Of a DNA stretch of 26,233 bases, positions 15,741-23,374 are shown one piece after another (within the stretch, counting starts at the first letter, position 1; each line of letters begins with the position of its first letter). Source of the stretch: Pseudomonadota bacterium. Lineage in GTDB: Bacteria; Pseudomonadota; Gammaproteobacteria; Xanthomonadales; Rhodanobacteraceae. The notes below the pieces were generated by a model, which worked only from the letters and a program-made list of their open reading frames with translations, searched no databases and had not been told where the DNA came from. The stretch is taken from positions 1-26,233 of the forward strand of contig JAEYZH010000015.1 in NCBI GenBank assembly GCA_023430685.1, in the 5' to 3' direction. The position numbers were made by a program, and so were the translations under genes.

Positions 15741-16553
15741 TTATTGCGGCAGCACTTCCAGCGTCGCGGTGTAGGCGGCGCGACGCGAGCTCGCCTTCGG
15801 CTCGCTCGGCTTGGCGCCCTCGGCCGACGCGTGCAGCCAGTACATGCCCGCATCCGGCCAGGTCACGCTGAACTCGCCGTTCGCGTCCGTGGTGACGTCG
15901 ATCTGCTGCTGGGCGTTGCGATAGCGCGTGCCGCCCGGCACGACTTCGACCGCGAGGCCCTTCGCGGGTTGGCCATCGAGCACGAAGCGAAAGGTCGCAG
16001 GCTCGCCCGCGAACAGGTCGTTCGGATGCGTGACCGGCACCAGTTCGAGGCCGCGGCCGATCGGCTTCAGCGACGCGGTGTCCGGCTTGCCGAGCGTGAC
16101 GAAGGTCTCGACGCGGTTCTGCGCCTGCGTGATCACGACGTTCTTCGCATCGGCCGGGATCTGCTTCGCGAGCGCCTCGGCATTGCCGCGCGCGCGCTGC
16201 TTCTTGCCATCGGCAGTCTCGTAGCTCGCGGCGAGTCCGTCGCTCGGAATCGCGATGCGGTAGGTGCCCGGCGCCGCGAGCGGCAACTCGAACGTGCTGC
16301 GCAACGTGCCTTCGTGCACGTTCTCGCCCGCGAGCGTGCGACCGTCGGGCGAGGTCACCACGAGGGCCGCGAGCGACATCGGGCGATGGTTGAAATAGAA
16401 CAGGTCGTTGCTGACCGCCGCATCGAAGGTCACGCGCGCCTGCTCATCGGAGAGCACCGTGGTCGAGGGCAGGATGAAGGTCTTGTGCGCGGAGGCGGAC
16501 AGCGGAACGAGCGCGGCCAGCGCGAGCGTGGCCCAGTGGATCGTGGTCTTCAT
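15741..16553 (-). CDS. Periplasmic DUF4198 protein
   Basis: The 270-residue product begins MKTTIHWATLALAALVPLSASA and is cleaved most likely before H23, giving a mature protein that starts HKTFILPST. GGAGA lies about 9 bases before the ATG; the upstream extension of the frame is a shadow of the DUF2271 gene. It is predicted to be all-beta, with a C-terminal carboxypeptidase-regulatory or Ig-like domain (about 175-270; TTDANGEFSVTWPDAGMYWLHA). DUF4198 proteins (COG5266) occur with metal uptake systems, including nickel and cobalt, and with TonB or PepSY genes. An N-terminal histidine directly after the signal peptide is a common feature of the family. Role here: probably periplasmic metal or haem handling in the ferric-reductase operon (inference). 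Confidence 0.85.
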   Translation of the reverse strand: MKTTIHWATLALAALVPLSASAHKTFILPSTTVLSDEQARVTFDAAVSNDLFYFNHRPMSLAALVVTSPDGRTLAGENVHEGTLRSTFELPLAAPGTYRIAIPSDGLAASYETADGKKQRARGNAEALAKQIPADAKNVVITQAQNRVETFVTLGKPDTASLKPIGRGLELVPVTHPNDLFAGEPATFRFVLDGQPAKGLAVEVVPGGTRYRNAQQQIDVTTDANGEFSVTWPDAGMYWLHASAEGAKPSEPKASSRRAAYTATLEVLPQ

Positions 16554-16618
16554 TCGATGGTCTCCATCAGCGGGCAATCGTCGATCGTTGGAGCGGGAGG
16601 ACTTGTGCCGGACCATCC

Positions 16619-17158
16619 CTAGGACGGATCGAGGTCGAGCCGCAGCGCGCCGAGTTCGCTCTTGCCCTGCGCCTCGAGGTGCTGCGGCGATTGCGGCGGC
16701 CACTCGAACGGGATCGTGAGCACTTCCCGGCCGCCGACTTCGCGCGCCGCCTCGACCACGAGCTTGTACCTGCCGGCCGGCAACTCGCCGAGCGGCGCCT
16801 TGCCCTGCTCGAAGTGCAGGCGCTGCTCGCCGGCCGGGCGCGTCGCGCCGCTCACGCCGTCGATCGGCAGCGCGTGGTCGCGTCCGCTGCGGCGCCACCA
16901 CTGGCGCAGGTCCGCGAGCCACTTGGAGCCCGACTCCATCTTGCCCGACTGCGCGTCCTTGGCCGGCTTCTGCTGGTACCAGACCGCGAGGTTCGCGGCG
17001 ACGCTGCGATCCTCACGCTCGATCCATGCCGCGACGTAGGGACGGTGGTACTCGGCGACATCGATGCGCGGAATCGTCAGGGTCACATCGAGCGAAGCGG
17101 CGGACGCGGAAGCGGCCAAGCCGCAGGCAAGGGCGGCAGCAATCAAGCGATGACGCAT
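16619..17158 (-). CDS. Periplasmic DUF2271 protein with ApbE flavinylation motif
   Basis: A 179-residue protein with a signal peptide (cleavage near ASA-A, residue 20-21). The mature domain opens with LDVTLTIPRID and YHRPYVAAWIE, typical of DUF2271, contains WLADLRQWWRRSG, and has PIDGVSGATRPAG at 98-110. D100-G-V-S103-G-A-T106 matches the ApbE target pattern (D-x-x-[ST]-G-A-[ST]) seen in NqrC and RnfG-type subunits, so T106 is the predicted covalent FMN site. With apbE in the operon, this is likely the periplasmic flavoprotein that donates electrons to Fe(III). It starts 13 bases after the PepSY gene, and about 65 bases separate it from the DUF4198 start. Confidence 0.88.
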   Translation of the reverse strand: MRHRLIAAALACGLAASASAASLDVTLTIPRIDVAEYHRPYVAAWIEREDRSVAANLAVWYQQKPAKDAQSGKMESGSKWLADLRQWWRRSGRDHALPIDGVSGATRPAGEQRLHFEQGKAPLGELPAGRYKLVVEAAREVGGREVLTIPFEWPPQSPQHLEAQGKSELGALRLDLDPS

Positions 17159-17171
17159 GGCATCTCCAGTG

Positions 17172-17795
17172 TCAGTGAACCAGCAACAACGCGATCAGCA
17201 GCGGCAGCAGGACGCCGAATCCGACCATCGGCCAGGTCGAAGGACGCTGGCGCGCATGCATCTGCAACAGGAACAGGCCGCTCAGCGAGAACACGAGCGC
17301 GGCGACCGCGAACAGGTCGATGAACCAGCTCCACCACGGCCCCGCGTTGCGTCCCTTGTGCAAGTCGTTGAGGTAGGCGATCCAGCCGCGATTCGTGTTT
17401 TCATGCGTCGCCTCGCCGCTCGCGGTGTCGATGCTGATCCAGCCATCGCCACCGGGGCGCGGCAGCGACAGGTAGATCTCGCCGTCCGCCCATTCCGCGT
17501 CGCGCGTGCCCACGCGCAACGACCAGTGCTGCGCAAGCCAGTGCGCGAGCGCCGGTGGCAACGGCGCCTCGCCGTCTTCATGCTCCGATAGTTCGGCGAG
17601 CAGATCGGTCGGAACCTTCGCCGTGCGCGTGACCACCTCGGGACGGGCTTCGATCCGACCCGCATGGTTCAACGTGATGCCGGTGGCCGCGAACAGCAGC
17701 ATGCCGAGCAGGCATACCGCCGAACTGATCCAGTGCCACTGGTGCAGCGTCTTCAGCCAGTACGCGCGGCGTTTGGGATCTCGCTGGGTGTCCAT
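17172..17795 (-). CDS. PepSY-associated transmembrane protein, putative haem-binding electron carrier
   Basis: The 207-residue product starts MDTQRDPKRRAYWLKTLHQWHW, with GGAG 4 bases before the ATG. It has three predicted helices at about 22-43, 157-178 and 188-206 and a periplasmic loop of about 110 residues in PepSY style (DGEIYLSLPRPGGDGWISID, then LNDLHKGRNAGPWW). Histidines H18, H21, H44 and H180 lie at helix ends, where PepSY-family reductases such as FpvG are thought to bind haem. It should carry electrons across the inner membrane from the cytosolic flavoprotein to the periplasmic flavoprotein. It is the first gene of the operon, 41 bases downstream of a promoter covered by a Fur box. 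This is the short single-loop form, not the long PepSY-reductase fusion. Confidence 0.88.
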   Translation of the reverse strand: MDTQRDPKRRAYWLKTLHQWHWISSAVCLLGMLLFAATGITLNHAGRIEARPEVVTRTAKVPTDLLAELSEHEDGEAPLPPALAHWLAQHWSLRVGTRDAEWADGEIYLSLPRPGGDGWISIDTASGEATHENTNRGWIAYLNDLHKGRNAGPWWSWFIDLFAVAALVFSLSGLFLLQMHARQRPSTWPMVGFGVLLPLLIALLLVH

Positions 17796-17835
17796 CTGCT
17801 CCGCCCGGCCCTTCGCGGCCCTCGGAGCCGTCGCG

Positions 17836-17865
17836 ATTACAGCACGAATGCGAATGACTCTCAAT
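17836..17865 (-). promoter_or_regulatory. Fur-regulated promoter of the PepSY/ApbE reductase operon
   Basis: Read on the - strand, TTGAGA (17859-17864) and TGTAAT (17836-17841) are separated by exactly 17 bases, each matching consensus at five of six positions. AATGCGAATGACTCTCAAT (17847-17865) covers the -35 and part of the spacer and is a clear Fur-box-like site (GAATGA/ATTGAGAGTCATT core). The start codon is 41 bases downstream of the -10. Expression is expected under iron limitation. Confidence 0.85.
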
Positions 17866-17974
17866 ACCAGATTGCACGTTCGCGGCGAGAGTCCGCGCTC
17901 GATCCGCCCGGCGGATGGCGCATCGCGGTCGCTTCCGGCGTTGTCGTGGATGTCTCCGTCCACGGGTGCCCGCG

Positions 17975-19366
17975 ATGGTCACCGCACTGCGCCGAATCGG
18001 TTTCATGCTCGCCTGCGTCCTCACGTTGCCCGCGATCGCGCTCGACGGCGAGTACGACCCGCGTTTCGGCAACTACCTGCCGGGGCGCACGCTGGTCCAG
18101 CCGCTCGCGGACCACCGCGGCATGGCGTGGAGCATGGCCGTGCTGCCGGACGGTCGACTGCTGCTCGGCGGGGACGCGCTCGTGCTGCGACTCGGCGCGA
18201 GCGGACTGCCTGATTCCACGTTCGGAAATTCGGCGTTCGGCGTCGACGGCGTGTTCGCGCTGCAACCGTTCGGCCCGCAGGCGGGCTTCCTCCAGCCGAA
18301 AGCGATCCTGCGACAGGCCGATGGCAAGCTGCTCATCGTCGGCTCGGCAGAAGCGACGGATTTCCGCCAACGGCCGGTCGCGTGCCGGACGAGTGCCGAC
18401 GGCGTCCTCGACGAAACCTACGGCGACGCCGGCTGCAGCGCCTACGTCGTCGAACAGGGACGCGAAGCATTGGTCGGCGCCGCCGCGCTCGACGCATCCG
18501 GGCGCCTCGCGCTCGCGATCGACGGGTCGTTCTCGTTCGGCGACCGGATCGTGATGGTGCGCCTGCTCGGCGACGGCACGCTGGACACGACGTACGGCAC
18601 CAACGGGCGCACGGTGATCCTGCGCTTCGATGAACTCGCGGGCGGGGGGACCTACCAGCAGCCGAACGGACTCGCGATCGATGCACAGGGCCGCGCGATC
18701 GTCGTCGGCGATTCGGGGCCTGCGAACGTGCACGATTTCGCGATCGCGCGGCTCGGTTCCGATGGCTTCCTCGATCCGTCGTTCGGCGACGGCGGCGTGC
18801 GCGTGGTCGACTTCGCGGGCCAGCAGCAAACGGATGCCGCCTACGCGGTCAGCGTGCAGCGCGGCGGCCGCATCCTCGTCGCTGGCTACGCGAGCTTCAC
18901 GGGCACGCAGCCCGGCATGGCGATCCTCGCATTGACCGACGAAGGCGATCCCGACGCAGCGTTCGGCAACCTCACGGGCCGAACGATCGTGTGGCCGGCC
19001 GCGAGTTCGGCCTACGCGTACGCGACCGGGCTCGCGGTGCAGAACGACGGGCGCATCGTGCTCGGCGGCTACGCGCAGAACCCGGCCGACGGCGGCGCGG
19101 CCGCGCAGGACATGGTCGTGCTTCGCCTGCACGCGGACGGCACCGGGCCCGATGCGAGCTTCGCGAACAGCGGCGTCTTCATGGCAGGCTTCGATCTCGG
19201 TGTCGCGGGCGATTCGTCGAGCGACGATCGCCTGCATGCGATCGGACTGCAGGCCAACCGCGTCGTCGCGGTGGGCGGCGCCGCCGACGATTGGCCGCAT
19301 GCCTGGTACAGCGCGATCCGACTCACCGAGGACCGCGTGTTCGCCGACGGCGTCGAAGCGCCCTGA
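17975..19366 (+). CDS. Secreted delta-60 repeat protein with C-terminal VFADGVE tail
   Basis: The 463-residue product starts MVTALRRIGFMLACVLTLPAIA and has a Sec signal peptide (cleavage near AIA-L, residue 22). The frame is open 60 bases earlier, but that extension is arginine-rich and would bury the signal. The mature protein has delta-60 repeats: the hallmark LDxxFG/LDxxYG recurs at about 78-84, 145-150, 203-208, 266-271, 326-331 and 392-397, spaced 58-67 residues, each followed by a DGR-x-[IL]-[LV]-x-G strand. These fold as a beta-propeller. It ends DRVFADGVEAP. No enzymatic motif is seen. It is divergent from the PepSY operon, and whether the Fur site also affects it is unclear. Likely surface or periplasmic; function unknown. 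Confidence 0.88.
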   Translation: MVTALRRIGFMLACVLTLPAIALDGEYDPRFGNYLPGRTLVQPLADHRGMAWSMAVLPDGRLLLGGDALVLRLGASGLPDSTFGNSAFGVDGVFALQPFGPQAGFLQPKAILRQADGKLLIVGSAEATDFRQRPVACRTSADGVLDETYGDAGCSAYVVEQGREALVGAAALDASGRLALAIDGSFSFGDRIVMVRLLGDGTLDTTYGTNGRTVILRFDELAGGGTYQQPNGLAIDAQGRAIVVGDSGPANVHDFAIARLGSDGFLDPSFGDGGVRVVDFAGQQQTDAAYAVSVQRGGRILVAGYASFTGTQPGMAILALTDEGDPDAAFGNLTGRTIVWPAASSAYAYATGLAVQNDGRIVLGGYAQNPADGGAAAQDMVVLRLHADGTGPDASFANSGVFMAGFDLGVAGDSSSDDRLHAIGLQANRVVAVGGAADDWPHAWYSAIRLTEDRVFADGVEAP

Positions 19367-19409
19367 TCCGGGATCCGACCGCGCTGCACGCGTCACGCGC
19401 GCGCGGTGT

Positions 19410-19724
19410 TCAGCGGTCGTCGCGTGTGTACACGATGCCGTCTTCGACGCGTACCGGGAACTTCGCGGTGGGTTCGTATGCAGGCGGGCACAGCACCGCG
19501 CCGGTGCGGATGTCGAAGCGTGCGCCATGGCGCGGGCATTCGATCTCGTGGCCCTCGATGATCCCGCCGGTCAGTTCGCCACCGTCGTGGGTGCAGATGT
19601 CCTCGATCGCGTAGAAGTCGCCGTCGAGGTTGAACACCGCGATCGGCGTGTCGCCGTCCCATGCGACACGGTATTCGCCCGGCAGCAACTCGCCCGTGCT
19701 GCACACCCGCACCCAACCGTTCAT
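19410..19724 (-). CDS. Rieske [2Fe-2S] ferredoxin (non-haem iron oxygenase ferredoxin type)
   Basis: A 104-residue soluble protein starting MNGWVRVCSTGEL, with GGGAGG 4 bases before the ATG. The two Rieske motifs are ICTHDGG (C44, H46) and CPRHGARFD (C63, H66), the spacing of small bacterial Rieske ferredoxins. The rest, GAVLCPPAYEPTAKFPVRVEDG, matches NirD/BphA3-like family members. It could feed electrons to an oxygenase, but none is encoded nearby. Related proteins are often found close to suf genes, as here, so a role around Fe-S assembly is possible. It follows the GNAT gene after 73 bases on the same strand. Confidence 0.93.
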   Translation of the reverse strand: MNGWVRVCSTGELLPGEYRVAWDGDTPIAVFNLDGDFYAIEDICTHDGGELTGGIIEGHEIECPRHGARFDIRTGAVLCPPAYEPTAKFPVRVEDGIVYTRDDR

Positions 19725-19797
19725 GCCGCCTCCCGTGATCGATGCATGCAGCAGCCAAAGCCCGGAGCACGGCGCACGCGAAAGCCAAGCCAGGTCA

Positions 19798-20406
19798 TCA
19801 CGTCGTCCTCCGCGTGTCCGGCGTGCCCGGCATCGACATCCTTTCCGACCTGGATGTCGCCGCGACATGCAGCGGCTTGGTCAGCAGTTCGAAGCGCAGG
19901 TCGTCGCGGCGCGGGATGCCGAAACGTTCGTCGCCGTACGGGAACGGCGAGTACTCGCCGGTGCGCCGGTAGCCGCGACGTTCGTACCACGCGATGAGTT
20001 CGTCACGCACCGAGATCACGGTCATGCGCATCATGGCGCAGCCCCATTCGTCGCGCGCGATGCGTTCGGCCTCGGCGAGCGTCGCGCGACCGATGCCGCC
20101 GCCCTGCAGCTCGGGGCGCACCGAGAACATGCCGAAATAGGCCGAATCGCCCTGCCGCTCGAGCTGCGCGCAGGCGAGCAGCTCGTGATCGGCTTCGACC
20201 AGCAGGATCCGCGCATCGGCCCGCCCGAGGAGTTCGGCGACGCCGGTCGCGTCGATGCGCCGGCCATCGAGCAGGTCCGCTTCGGTGGTCCAGCCCCGCT
20301 TGCTGGCCTCGCCGCGGTAGGCCGATTGCACGAGGGCGACGATCGCGTCGATATCCGCGTGCGCCGCGCGACGGAATTGGAGGGTATGCGATGACGTGGT
20401 GTTCAT
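19798..20406 (-). CDS. GNAT acetyltransferase
   Basis: The 202-residue product starts MNTTSSHTLQFRRAAHADID, where the GNAT fold begins at once. The longer frame upstream is a shadow. The acetyl-CoA loop is RPELQGGGIGRATLAEAE (97-114), with Q101-G-G-G-I-G, and the C-terminal helix holds AWYERRGYRRTGEY (139-152). The segment FGIPRRDDLRFELLTKPL (162-179) is a conserved ending of one GNAT subfamily. The tail beyond 182 is disordered and rich in Ser, Arg and Thr; its DNA includes an 8-bp perfect stem (19834-19841 with 19852-19859). The acceptor is unknown. It is divergent from the CSLREA gene. Confidence 0.88.
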   Translation of the reverse strand: MNTTSSHTLQFRRAAHADIDAIVALVQSAYRGEASKRGWTTEADLLDGRRIDATGVAELLGRADARILLVEADHELLACAQLERQGDSAYFGMFSVRPELQGGGIGRATLAEAERIARDEWGCAMMRMTVISVRDELIAWYERRGYRRTGEYSPFPYGDERFGIPRRDDLRFELLTKPLHVAATSRSERMSMPGTPDTRRTT

Positions 20407-20584
20407 TCGATCGGGAATCTGCAGTGGGAACTTCGGGCAGCCGCACCTCGCGCAAGGCGCCGGCATGTCCCGCGGCGTCCGATGATACGTCGCCGCGCGC
20501 CCAACCGGCCGCATGTGCCGATGCCTGCGTTCGTACCTCGGCGCTCGCGGGTTTGTCCATGCAACCTCCCGATCAGGCCCCGCC

Positions 20585-22075
20585 ATGCGCACCCTCGCCG
20601 CTTTCCTTTTTTTCACCGCCCTGCCGACCTGCTGCGTGCACGCGGCGACCCTCGTCGTCGACTCGACCGCTGACACGAGTGTCGTCGACGGCGACTGCAC
20701 GCTGCGCGAGGCGCTCGCGGCCGCGAACAACACGTCGGTTGCGGACTGCGGTACCGGCCAGGCCGCGCCGGTCGTCGACGTCATCGCGTTCGCGATACCG
20801 GGCGCGGGACCGCACGTGATCATGCCGACCGGCTGGCTCGGCTCGATCGACGAAGCGCTCACGATCGACGGCACGACGCAGCCCGGCGCGATGCCGAACG
20901 GCGCGACGCCGCAGCAGGGCGGGCTCGACGGCACGATCGCGATCGAGCTGTCGGGCGAGGCCTGCGCGGCGTGCACGGCACCGTTCGGTTTCGGCGCCAG
21001 CGAGGGCGAGGTGGTCCTGCGCGGACTCGCGATCACGAACTATGCGTATGCGATCAGCCAGGCGGTCGGCACGCAGGCGACGTTCCGCGTCGAAGGCTGC
21101 CACCTCGGAATCGGCGCGGACGGCGAGACCGCGGGCAACCCGCCATCGGGCATCGCGATCGCGAGCGGCACCTGGGTCTTCGGCGGACTCGCCCCGGCGC
21201 AACGCAACCTGATCGTCGCGACTGCCTTCATGAGTCCGGCAGCCTCGATCACGCTGCAGGGCAACCTGGTCGGCACCGACCGCACCGGCCTCGAATCCCG
21301 GCCGCTTGCCGGCGAAGCGATGCAACTGCGTGTCGGTCCCGGCCGGTTCGCGCGCATCGGCGGCAGCGATCCCGCGGCCCGCAACGTGATCGCTTCCGCC
21401 AGCGGCATCGGCGTGCACCTGCTCGGTTTCGGTGCCGACGGCGCGGACCTGCGCGTCGAGGGCAACTTCATCGGCGTCGGCATCGACGGCATCACGCCGT
21501 TGCCGAACGGCGCGGCCGGCGTGCGTTACGGAAACAGCGTGCCGCCCGGAAGCGGCAGGCCCCTGATCGGCGGGGCAGGATCGGCCGGCAACACGATCGC
21601 ATGGAACCTCGGGCCCGGCGTCGAAATCGCGGGCACGTCCGACACGATCGCCGAAGTGGTCGGCAACGCGATGCACGACAATGCGATCGGCATCGACATC
21701 GACGGCAATGGTCCTGACCCGACCGATCCGGGCGACGCCGACACCGGACCGAACCTGCGCATGAACCACCCGCGGTTCCGGCGCGTCCTGTACGCGGCGG
21801 GCCAGTACACCGTCCACTACCTCGCCGACATCGCCGTCGCGAACGCGGCCTACCCGCTGCGCATCGACTTCTACATCGCGGCCGGACCCGACGACGCCGA
21901 AGGCATCCAGTGGATCGGCAGCGATACGATCGACGCGCCGGAAGCGCAGGCCTGGCGCGAATCGACGCTCGCGGGGCCCGGACCCGCTGCGCTCGTCGCG
22001 ACCGTCACCGATGCCGAGGGCCGCAGCAGCGAGTTCTCCGGCAAGGACCGGATCTTCGCGGACGCGTTCGAGTAG
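20585..22075 (+). CDS. Secreted CSLREA-domain parallel beta-helix protein with C-terminal IFADAFE tail
   Basis: The 496-residue product starts MRTLAAFLFFTALPTCCVHA, a signal peptide. The mature N-terminus, ATLVVDSTADTSVVDGDCTLREALAAANN, is a CSLREA domain (C38-T-L-R-E-A). A run of right-handed beta-helix coils follows: IDGTTQPGA, VVLRGLAITNY, FRVEGCHLGIGADG, ITLQGNLVGTDRTG, LRVEGNFIGVGIDG and GNAMHDNAIGIDIDGNG. A final beta-sandwich (about 415-485) precedes KDRIFADAFE. Such proteins are surface or outer-membrane associated; some relatives bind or cut polysaccharide, but no catalytic residues are identifiable here. The frame is open 72 bases further upstream, without a signal peptide. Its gene converges with sufS, with 51 bases between stops. 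Confidence 0.88.
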   Translation: MRTLAAFLFFTALPTCCVHAATLVVDSTADTSVVDGDCTLREALAAANNTSVADCGTGQAAPVVDVIAFAIPGAGPHVIMPTGWLGSIDEALTIDGTTQPGAMPNGATPQQGGLDGTIAIELSGEACAACTAPFGFGASEGEVVLRGLAITNYAYAISQAVGTQATFRVEGCHLGIGADGETAGNPPSGIAIASGTWVFGGLAPAQRNLIVATAFMSPAASITLQGNLVGTDRTGLESRPLAGEAMQLRVGPGRFARIGGSDPAARNVIASASGIGVHLLGFGADGADLRVEGNFIGVGIDGITPLPNGAAGVRYGNSVPPGSGRPLIGGAGSAGNTIAWNLGPGVEIAGTSDTIAEVVGNAMHDNAIGIDIDGNGPDPTDPGDADTGPNLRMNHPRFRRVLYAAGQYTVHYLADIAVANAAYPLRIDFYIAAGPDDAEGIQWIGSDTIDAPEAQAWRESTLAGPGPAALVATVTDAEGRSSEFSGKDRIFADAFE

Positions 22076-22126
22076 GTGCTGCAACGCGGTTCGCACCCGC
22101 GCTCGACGGCGCGAGGTCGACGGGCC

Positions 22127-23374
22127 TCAGGCGAGCAGCCTGCGCACCCGCGCGATCGCATCGACGAAGCGGTCGATCTCCTCGCGCGTGTTGTAGAACG
22201 CAAGCGAAGCGCGCAGCGTCGCGGGCACGCGGTAGAACTGCAGCAGCGGATGCGCGCAATGGTGGCCCGAGCGCACCGCGATGCCCTCATGGTCGAGCAG
22301 CGTCGCGAGGTCGTGCGCGTGCGCGCCGTGGATCAGGAACGCGAACACGCCGACGCGCTCCTTCGCCTCGCCGATCAGGCGCAGCCCGCGTACCGTCGAA
22401 AGCGCCTCGAGCATGTAGTCGCGCAATTCGTCCTCGTACGCGTGGATGCGCGCGCGCCCGAGCGCTTCGACGTAGTCGATCGCGGCCGACAGCCCGGCGA
22501 AACCCGCGATGTTCGGCGTGCCTGCCTCGAAACGCTGCGGCGGGTCGGCGAACGTGGTCTTTTCGAAGCGCACCTCGCGGATCATCTCGCCGCCGCCGAA
22601 GAACGGCGGCATCTCCGCGAGGATCTCGCCGCGCGCCCACAGCGCGCCGGTTCCGGTCGGCCCGAACAGCTTGTGGCCGGTCATCGCATAGAAATCGCAG
22701 CCGAGCGCGCGCAGGTCCACCGGGATGTGCGGCGCGGCCTGCGAACCGTCGACGAGCAGCGGAATGCCGTGCCTGCGCGCGTGGCGCGCGAGCTGCGCGA
22801 CCGGATTGATCGTGCCGAGCACGTTGGACACGTGCGCGACCGCCGCGAGCTTGACGTCCGGGGTCAGCGCCTCGACGAACTTCTCGACGATGAGCTCGCC
22901 GGCCTCGTTGATCGGGGCGACCTTGAGCTGCGCACCGGTGCGCTCGCACACGAGCTGCCACGGCACGATGTTCGCGTGGTGCTCCATCGTCGTGACGAGG
23001 ATCGAATCGCCGGGTCCGAGGCGCTGCAATGCCCAGCTGTAGGCGACGAGGTTGATCGCCTGTGTGGTTCCGCTGGTCAACAAGATCTCGTCGCGCGAGG
23101 GTGCATTGAGGAAGCGGGCGATGCGGTCGCGCGCGCCCTCGTAGGCCGCGCTCGCTTCCTCGCCGAGCAGGTGCACCGCGCGCGCGACGTTCGCGTTGTG
23201 CTCGCGATAGAAGCGGTCCACGGCCTCGATCACCGAGGCCGGCTTCTGCGCGGTGTTGGCGCTGTCGAAATACACCAGCGGCTTGTCGTGCACGCTGCGC
23301 GCGAGCAGGGGGAAATCCGCGCGCACGCGCGCGACGTCGAACGGCTCGCGCGACGGGCGTGCGCTCGCGCTCAT
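22127..23374 (-). CDS. sufS: Cysteine desulfurase SufS
   Basis: A 415-residue PLP enzyme that removes sulfur from cysteine as a persulfide for Fe-S cluster assembly. H133 in MEHHANIVPW stacks on PLP, D209 and Q212 of VDGSQAAPH contact the cofactor, and K235 in TGHKLFGPTGTG forms the Schiff base. C373 in RSGHHCAHPL is the catalytic cysteine on the short loop of type II desulfurases. The start MSASARPS overlaps the sufD stop as ATGA; the longer frame upstream is a shadow of sufD. It is the last suf gene in the window. No sufE or sufU is seen between it and the convergent CSLREA gene; the sulfur acceptor is presumably elsewhere. Confidence 0.96.
   Translation of the reverse strand: MSASARPSREPFDVARVRADFPLLARSVHDKPLVYFDSANTAQKPASVIEAVDRFYREHNANVARAVHLLGEEASAAYEGARDRIARFLNAPSRDEILLTSGTTQAINLVAYSWALQRLGPGDSILVTTMEHHANIVPWQLVCERTGAQLKVAPINEAGELIVEKFVEALTPDVKLAAVAHVSNVLGTINPVAQLARHARRHGIPLLVDGSQAAPHIPVDLRALGCDFYAMTGHKLFGPTGTGALWARGEILAEMPPFFGGGEMIREVRFEKTTFADPPQRFEAGTPNIAGFAGLSAAIDYVEALGRARIHAYEDELRDYMLEALSTVRGLRLIGEAKERVGVFAFLIHGAHAHDLATLLDHEGIAVRSGHHCAHPLLQFYRVPATLRASLAFYNTREEIDRFVDAIARVRRLLA

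Noticed and set aside
17915..17974. Longer start for the delta-60 repeat gene
   Set aside because: The extension adds a charged arginine-rich stretch ahead of a normal signal peptide; the ATG at 17975 gives a standard secreted protein.
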